Part shown: positions 56,701 through 64,000 of the stretch, piece after piece
Position numbering within the stretch: the first letter of the stretch is position 1
Layout: every line of letters begins with the position of its first letter
NCBI GenBank assembly: GCA_963082875.1
Contig: OY720101.1
Location: forward strand, 13,973,671-14,037,670
Length of the DNA stretch: 64,000 nucleotides
Reading direction: 5' to 3'
Origin: Corella eumyota
Taxonomy: Eukaryota > Chordata > Ascidiacea > Phlebobranchia > Corellidae
The notes under the pieces: model-generated
The model's input: only the letters and a program-made list of their open reading frames with translations
Told to the model about the DNA's origin: nothing
Databases searched by the model: none
Translations under genes and position numbers: made by a program

Positions 56701-59700
56701 TACAGGGCCAACTTCACAGTCAAGACTTAGAGTAACATTTGTTACTCTTACTTAAAAATAAGTTGACAGGCAGCGTGGTGTAGTGGTCAGAACATCTGGC
56801 TTTACTATATGAGGTCATGGGTTTGTTCCCCATTGTTATTAAGCTGTAGCGTCCTTAAGTAAGGCGCTATTAACGGTATAAACTCTTGCTGAGCCAGCAC
56901 TTGATCAGCAGCATAATTTTCGGGGCAAATATATTTAATAATATCCCAAACTGCCAAAGTCAACTCGAGACTGGGTCGGGGTAATTGATGTTACTCTATG
57001 TTTAGGTCGTGCATTCGACTTTTCCACATCGAGGATTAATTTAAAGTTGAGTGGTTTACTTACCATGTTGCTGTTGTTGACTGTGCATATACAAGTGCAT
57101 CTGCATATGTTGTTGCATTGACTGTTGATCCATGAACCGACTTCCGCATAAAGGACACTGCAGTCCGTTCCCACGCACTTGGCTGCCACCTGGCGGCGAG
57201 GAACGAAGCTGTTGTCGGTGTACGCTGCTGTAGTGGGTACGCAAGTTACCGCGGGTTGTAAAGGCGCGCGAGCAAAGGTCGCATTTGTATGGCCTTTCAC
57301 CTTTAAAATAAAACAAAAAATTATTATTTTAAGTATTTAAAAGATAGTTTTTAGGCAAACTAAGACGGCAAGCTATAATAACGCGGGTAATTATATTAAC
57401 GTGGTAGTGACAAAATCCCTTTTAATTGTATTGCTTGAGTTAAGGCAGCATAGGCAGCTGCTAAGCAATGGTTTGATGCGTTTTTTCGCAAATAACCCGC
57501 GGAAAAGTATTTCGAAAACGCGTTTTTAAGTTCTCTCTTTTATTTTCTCTACTAAAAATCGAAGTAGCACAGTACTAAGGAGTAAGATACTAGTTTTGTA
57601 TACTTAGGAACTGCAGGACTTAATTATGGATATATTAACCAAAAGAAATTGGATATTGGAATAGAAGAATAACATGTAAGTTATGTTTTAAAATATATTT
57701 GAATTTGGAAAAAGTACAATATTGTTTATGTAATATATATTATTACTGACAATAGTCATTGGAGAATTTATTAAATTTAAATGGCCAAATTTTAAAAACT
57801 TTAACGGCAATTTAAATTGCGTACTTTTTTTCTAAAACACTTTTAAATATTCGTACCTGTATGTGTTCTGTAATGCAGTTTAAGCGCGCTTTGACAACTT
57901 AAAATTCGGTGACAAATATGACATTCGTTTTTTTCGAGCATTTTTCCATGATCTATTTGATCAACCAATCGTTGAAGTTTCGAGGTTTCGGAAAACGGTT
58001 TTACAGTCTCCGCGTTGTCAAAATTTTCCGAGCTGGGTTTCCGAGTGCTGTTATCAGGACTAGGGAGGTTAAGGTTTTCATCTGCTGGTGATTTATGACC
58101 AGTTTGCTGTAATAACGCATTATGTGCCTGCGCAAATGGAAACATAGAATACGGCCTTGGCAAATCATTGCTTATTTGGTTTTCATTGCTTTGTTTTCGA
58201 AGTATTTCTTCATGCTTTACCATAGTAGGTCTTTCGTTCTCAAGCTGTATATGCTCAATATGCTCTCTGGGTTCATCAATTGCTTGAAAAGGTGCTGGAA
58301 GCATAGACGATGCTGTCTTAGCTATTATTGACATTGGATTAGTTGGTGGTTGAGCAGGATTATCACCTCTATCTGATAGGTCTGGTGTCATCGACATACC
58401 GTATGGAATACCAGAGCTTGTTGGTACGTTGTCAAGATATTCAGGGATTGGGTTTTGATTCATTTCAATATCAGGATAGCGCTCTTTGTGCCTTGTAAAA
58501 TGAACCTTAAGATTGCCTTTGGTTGAGAACCTATTAGCGCATATGTTGCACTTGTACGGCCTCTCGCCTGTATGTGATCTTAAATGTATTTGTAGCGCGC
58601 TGTCGCTGCCAAAGACTTTGTGACAAAACCGACAGAAATGGTTGTTTGCTGCATCTTGGCGTTCGTCGAATCTTGCCTTGTATGAAACTTCATTTTCTTC
58701 GTTGGTACTTAAATGGCTACTCACGTGACTTTCTGATCTTTCTAGCGGTGTAGAAAATAATTTAGGTCTTGTTAACATCGATTCGTGCTCTTCTTTGCTT
58801 TTTGAAACATCGTCATCATTTTTCGCGTATTCAGAAAATTCCGCGGAATTTACACCCGCTAGTGGTCGCTGGTGCTCCATGTTGTTAGAGCTCAGTTGCC
58901 TGCTTAATGCAGCTGCGACAGAAGGGTTAATAACGCTTTGTTTGGCGGGGTTTTGGGGGTTATTTCCTGCCATCGCTGCGGCCAAAAGTTGCGGCATGTT
59001 GGTCAGGGGTATTCCGTTTACCCCGGGTATCGATTGAGGGGGAAAACCCGGGGTTCTAGGAGCTTGTGGGTTCGACGCAATAAAAGTGAGCTGGAAGTGG
59101 AGGTAGTTGAGCATCTGGACTTGATACATCTGTTGTTGCTGCAACATCCGGACCTGATCTTTAATTTCATCCAACTCCTTTCCATCTTCTTCTTCTTCCT
59201 CTGCAGCCACGTTATTGTATTCTTCCGCGGGATTATTGTATTCTTCAGCCGAGATGTTATTATTGTATCCTTCCGCTGTATTGTTGTGTTCTTCCGCCGA
59301 TTCGCTGTTTTGAGAGGTTTCCGGCGATCGAACGGTTTCGTTTTGTGTTTCCACTTCTTTGCTGCATTGTGACGTAACATCAGTGACGTCATCTTTGTAT
59401 GACGTCATATTGTGGTTCGCCGTTACGTCATTATTTTGTAAAGCAGCAAACAGGGCACCTAAAAAAATAAAAAAATTCTTAAAAATATTTCAAAATTTTT
59501 TTAAGATTCTAAATCATTTCATTTCTAGTTTTGTAAGTTATAAGGTGATATTATTAGGTTGTATGCACTTTGAAACTTTTTTAAAGGTGATGGAAAAGTA
59601 TATCATAAAAATATATATATTTATTTTAAGATAAATCTTTTTTTAAAACTGTTTTGAGAGAATTTAAATTTATTTTGTTGCTCCTAATTTTGTCATCTGT

Positions 59701-60027
59701 GGTTTGTAAGTCATAAAGTTATGTTTGATATCTTGTTTGTACCTTTCATGTGCATTGTTAGTTGACCTTTTTGTCGAATTTCGTTCTCCAAATTCTAAGA
59801 CAAAAATAATTTTCATTTTTTTAAATGTTGAAAAAAAATAGTAGGTCCTTAGTAAATACTAAATTATATCAAATCCTTTTTTTAAATGTGATTTAGAAAA
59901 AAAAAAGTTTTGTAAGTTAAAAAATGTTTGGTTGTTTTTTTTACCTTTTTGTCAACTTCTTGGTGGTTTGTAAATTCTAGATTTGTAATTTCTGGTGTTA
60001 CACAATTTGTCTTATCAGTTTCAATAT
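53790..60027 (-). CDS. SALL: Spalt-like zinc-finger transcription factor
   Basis: Nuclear C2H2 repressor of the spalt/SALL family. Exons: 60027-59945, 59794-59743, 59458-57857, 57300-57064, 56666-56120, 56048-55913, 55800-55644, 55496-55426, 55284-55177, 54836-54753, 54638-54453, 54309-54162, 53929-53790; 1182 residues in phase, start not found. The paired-finger layout is diagnostic. Pair 1 is [20 protein letters not shown] plus [18 protein letters not shown], followed by the SALL tract [16 protein letters not shown]. Pair 2 is [17 protein letters not shown] plus [17 protein letters not shown], with an extra finger [17 protein letters not shown]. Pair 3 is [15 protein letters not shown] plus [17 protein letters not shown]. 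Pair 4 is [15 protein letters not shown] plus [16 protein letters not shown] glutamine-rich helix ([16 protein letters not shown]) precedes pair 1, as in SALL proteins. The last exon may instead splice on at 53820. Each second exon break falls inside a finger. Confidence 0.93.
54890..55115 (+). repeat. 56-bp minisatellite, about four copies (SALL intron)
   Basis: Units contain AAGTTGTACAAGTTTAAGAT and ATTGACCTCATGATATTACC, repeating every 56 bp. It is the reverse orientation of the array at 32118-32280. Confidence 0.85.
56766..57040 (+). mobile_element. Composite tRNA-derived SINE (Cics-1-like)
   Basis: Full-length forward copy with head GGCAGCGTGGTGTAGTGG and tail CCACATCGAGGATTAAT, in a SALL intron, ending about 24 bases before the exon at 57064. 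Confidence 0.87.
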
Positions 60028-63000
60028 CTAAAAAAATATAAAAAAATAAAATATTTAAATTATTTAGTAAAAATTGTAACAAAAAAAAATTAAAATCTAA
60101 TTCAATTTATTCTTGAAGGTCGAAAATTTTATTTATTTTAGTTTTTGTTTCGTTTTTACGCGTTTTAACTCTTTGCCCGCAATAACCATCGTTTACCCTA
60201 TTAAATATCATTCAATTTAGGTGTTTTGCGCCGGTAAAAGGTTACGTTTGTAGCTAAAAAGCAATTGTTAGTTATGATACAATGTCATCAATAAGCAATG
60301 AACCACGAAGTGTGGTAATGTTGTTTACAAAATTATAAAAAGCAAAACTTTTTAGTTTTTATACTTCAAACGAAGAAATATCTAAAAACATGTAAACAAT
60401 TTATTTTAATGCGTTTTCTTGTTTTTGATGTCATTTTAGAGGTCAAGTTGTTATAATACCGACATTTTGAAGGTCAAAATGTTGAAAAAATATTTAAAAT
60501 TCATTAAGCAAATAAAATATTGGATTTTTTTTGTCCTTATAAGAAGATAATAAATTTTGTTTATTACGAACTTCCATTTGCTAAAACAACGGTTGTCGGA
60601 AGTACTATCGTGACGTAACAAAATAAATGTATTTTTATTCTGGATTTAGATGTTTAATGTTAAACGAATTATGGTTTAAAAACAAAAAAAGTTGCAAGTG
60701 CCAAAAAACTAAAAAAATATTTAGATTTTTTTGTAAACTTTTGTAAAATAGAAAAAAGTTAAATGAAAAATAAATTAACGCGATTGTTTTTTATTTATTT
60801 TAATTTTTAAAACACGTGTTTTAAATTTTTGGCGCCATTTTGAAAAAAAATAATAATTACCGCCAAATTCATTGTCATATTTTTTAAAGTTTCATTTTCA
60901 AGCAAAATTAAACATTTTTTTATGTAAAAAATTCCCAGAAAGCACTTGAAAATAACTGCAACAGGTGCGGGGTGTAGCAAAATGTTAATAATATATTGTA
61001 ATCTAAGCTCAAAGTATGCAATTAAAACAAGACATACTTCCCTTTACTTATACTGCATTATGTGATAAAAAAGCTGTCCAAATATCTCAACTTTTAAGAG
61101 ATTATTTTGTCATAATAACAGATTTACGGAAACAAACGCCATGGTTATATTATAAAGGTCAAGATTATAAGTGAACCCTATCGCCTACCGAGACCTTAGT
61201 GTAACTATTCTGTTATTATACTACAGAGTATGGGCGACTGTCTTATATTTCGTATACCCCTTTAAACACGTGCTCACAATTAAGAAACTATTGTTGTGTG
61301 AAGTATTAAAAGTATCAATAATTATTATTTATTTAAATATAATCCAATATTAAGAGTTATTTTAAATTTATACTGGGTTTATATTATTGATAATTTTAAA
61401 ATTTTTTGATTCTTATATCGAGGATAAATTGAAATGTTATTAAAATGCTTGCGTTGTATTAAAACACTTGTTTTAAGACATAAGTTATGGGTTTGTGGTG
61501 TTAGACAGCTTAAAACCGCTCTCCCATAAAAATAGAGTAACGGATTGGTCAATCTGCTATAACTTGATACCTCGCCTGACATTTACCGGTCAAAAAATGA
61601 ATAATAACCCAATTTTTACGATTTTTTCGGATTTTAACTCTTAGACGACGAACTGTTAAGTTTTCTACTGTATTTTGGGTTTGATTTGTTGGGTTAGCGT
61701 TGTTATAGGGTTGTAGATTTCTGTTTGCACAATGTAGCCGTCATTTTGGTAAAAAATGTCTCCGTTTGAAAATTGAAACGAAAATTGAATAATTAAGTTT
61801 TACAAACAAGGGATCATCGGGTTAGTCAGCTCAAAAAATTAACAAGTTTATTTATTAAAATAAATTTAAAAGAGTTTTTTTTAGGGTCCAGTTACTAAAT
61901 TTATTTTTAAGAATTTTTGCGTAATAATTCTCGGGGACGATCTTCTAAACATATTTTTGGGGATGATTAATAGTTGGGAGATACGGTGATAGAATTACGA
62001 TATATTTTGACATCTTTAGGTCATACAATAACAACCAATATTAACAACATCTCAAAAATTAACCGAAAATTAAGATATTTTTTTATTTTCATAATAAACA
62101 TTATACCCCACAGCTGGTACTAATAAATTAAAGTTTTAAATTACTTGTAATATATAAACATTATACACAAATACTTGTTATTTGAACTGGCGATTTTTAA
62201 TATTAAAATAGCAAAGCCACATTTTAATTTTTTTTTTAAATAATTTTAAATTTTTTGTGTAAATTTTTGCTTTCGAATTTTTAATATTTTAAGCTATATT
62301 TTTTTCCATTTCTAGACGCAGTAGTTGCCAAATATCAACTATAGTAATATAGATATAAGTGGGTAATAGCTGGGTTGTTAATATCACAATAAAACCGGAA
62401 AAAAAATCGTAAACTTCCCAATAACTTACATCCGTAGTTTACTGTTTGAAAACCGCGATTTTGGGTACAAAATTACGATATTTATGCCCCAAAATCATTC
62501 TTTATGCATCACGATTTAACTATTATGACGTCATAATAAACTGGGGATCGGGTGACGGTTTTGACGCGATGGGGTTCTTTTGTGTTTTGCGGATTTATGG
62601 TTGAATAGATTTTGATCATTTTGACCGGACGCAAGGGGAGGAAATATTATTAACGGAATCTGACTCTGCCGGAAAATCAAATTCCGCGGAACCGTTACGG
62701 AATCTATTAATTATTGAGGATAAACTTATTAATGGTAAATAAATTACTTAAAATTTAATAAAATTGACCTTTAACCCTCCCAAATGTCCAGCAGTTTTAA
62801 CCAATATAAGATTAACTTTTTATAACCATATTACTCGGTCATAAATGCGGTATTATGGGTGACGGGGCGTGACGTACCACACAGAGCGTCTCCTATTTCC
62901 ATGTCTGTCGTCAACTGAGGTAACAACAAAATGGGTTAGGGGATTAAAAGGGGTTAAGTAGTTATGCTAGCCCCCCGTTTTTATGATGATTTTTTAAAGT

Positions 63001-64000
63001 TAACAGCGCTCAAGAATTCATAAAATGTCATCCAAAAAGCTGATTACAAATCTTCGTTTTTGAGTAAATTAAACAAGCAAACAAAGTAAAAATGGCACGG
63101 TTCGTTTACAGTTAATATAGCATGGGCTGCCCGTATTAGCCGGTCACTTAGCTGAGCTTATTTTACTAACTTTTTACTCTTTAATGTCGTTTATATAATG
63201 CACTAGTTTAAGCTGATGGGCAATACGTTTTAAATAAACCATTGATTATGTTTGATTTATGTTTTTTTGACGAATTTTTGCTAGATTATTTTTAAGCTTT
63301 TTATATTTAGGTAACGAGTGATGATTTAAGCCTGTTGTTTAACAAATAATAATTCTTTATGGTTAACTAAAAACCAAAAAGTTAATAAAAAAATATTTAA
63401 ATTCTGTAAATAAATATTGCTCGAAAAATTCGTGTTGCCAAATTTTTTTCGTACAAAACAAAAAAATCGATAAAATTAAAAAGTGTTTTGTTATAATGTG
63501 TAGAGCGTATGAGTATTTGCACAGCAGCCTTTCTAGAAATTGACTTATACTTCAATAATTAGCGGTAGTTTGCCAAAGAAAATGCCAACAGCCTAACCCT
63601 ACCAGCACAAGTATGCTTCTAAGTACCATTCAACGATTTTTAGCATGATTCAAAACTTTCAATTTTTCTAGCAAATTCGCATAATATCTTATCCACACAC
63701 CGTTTGATGAATAATAACACACAAAATGAAGCCTGGAATTCTGAAGGGCCTTCTTTTAGGCCAATCAGTAGCGAGTAAATCACTTTCCCGCGACTGAATA
63801 CGTGTGAAAACAAGGCGTTCTCGCTATGATAAAACATGGAGTTTTTGAGGTTAATTAGCTGGCTCTCTTAAACTTTTTTCAAGAGATGTTACATATTAGC
63901 GATGCGACTTAAATTTCTAAAGGGACAGATTGGCAAATACTCGACACTACCGGCAATTATAAAAGCTTTCATGTTTCGATGCAATTTGCCATAAGAAAGT
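60028..64000. promoter_or_regulatory. Probable 5' flank of SALL; no gene recognised
   Basis: The first coding exon of SALL, expected to carry the conserved N-terminal motif, was not found here; it may be very short or lie beyond the window. Otherwise I see AT-rich sequence without exons or SINEs. Less AT-rich islands lie at about 62500-62720 (with TGACGTCA at 62525) and 62860-62960. A CCAAT motif lies at 63762. Regulatory function is inferred only from position. Confidence 0.35.

Noticed and set aside
63640-63837. 65-codon minus-strand open frame near the right edge
   Set aside because: No recognisable domain and no neighbouring exon; likely chance.

Overview
The window looks like a chordate, most likely ascidian (Ciona-type), nuclear genome. 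It is AT-rich, coding exons are mostly short and separated by compact AT-rich introns, and intron boundaries are canonical GT-AG with one GC-AG exception. A composite tRNA-headed SINE recurs about 18 times; it resembles the Cics-1 family described from Ciona. The gene set is that of a metazoan: fatty acid synthase, TRMT10A, a TSSK-type kinase, protein kinase D, GINS1, a SAMD9-like NTPase and a spalt-like zinc-finger factor. The species call is an inference from memory of these families; no search was run.

Layout, left to right. 1-11568 (minus): 5' half of fatty acid synthase (KS, acyltransferase, DH and the start of the central region), 21 exons, running off the left edge; its introns hold many SINEs and a 30-bp minisatellite. 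12784-15570 (plus): TRMT10A, with a 538-bp hAT-type MITE in its last intron. 16163-17107 (minus): an intronless TSSK-like kinase. 17290-26202: a complete Mutator-like (MULE) DNA transposon with 172-bp terminal inverted repeats and a perfect 9-bp target-site duplication. It carries a minus-strand transposase-SWIM-Ulp1 protease-PHD gene, a plus-strand unrecognised gene with duplicated mini-exons, and about 33 copies of an 81-bp repeat between them. 27428-38546 (plus): protein kinase D, 20 coding exons. 39471-41197 (minus): GINS1, 6 exons. 41718-45205 (minus): a 547-residue predicted single-pass membrane protein I do not recognise. 47580-52842 (minus): a SAMD9/SAMD9L-like P-loop NTPase, 1419 residues, mostly one exon. 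53790-60027 and probably beyond (minus): SALL. 60028-64000: no gene recognised, probably 5' flank of SALL.

The genes are unrelated housekeeping, signalling and developmental functions with no operon logic. The strongest new material is the MULE: a transposase fused to a SUMO-type protease and a PHD-like finger, a second gene built from duplicated mini-exons, and an internal satellite with higher-order structure. Next come a marked excess of the palindrome TGACGTCA confined almost wholly to FASN and SALL exons, and a SAMD9-like protein with no visible SAM domain and an added C-terminal zinc-ribbon-like motif. Gene models were assembled by eye from splice signals, reading phase and family similarity, so exon edges may be off by a few bases.
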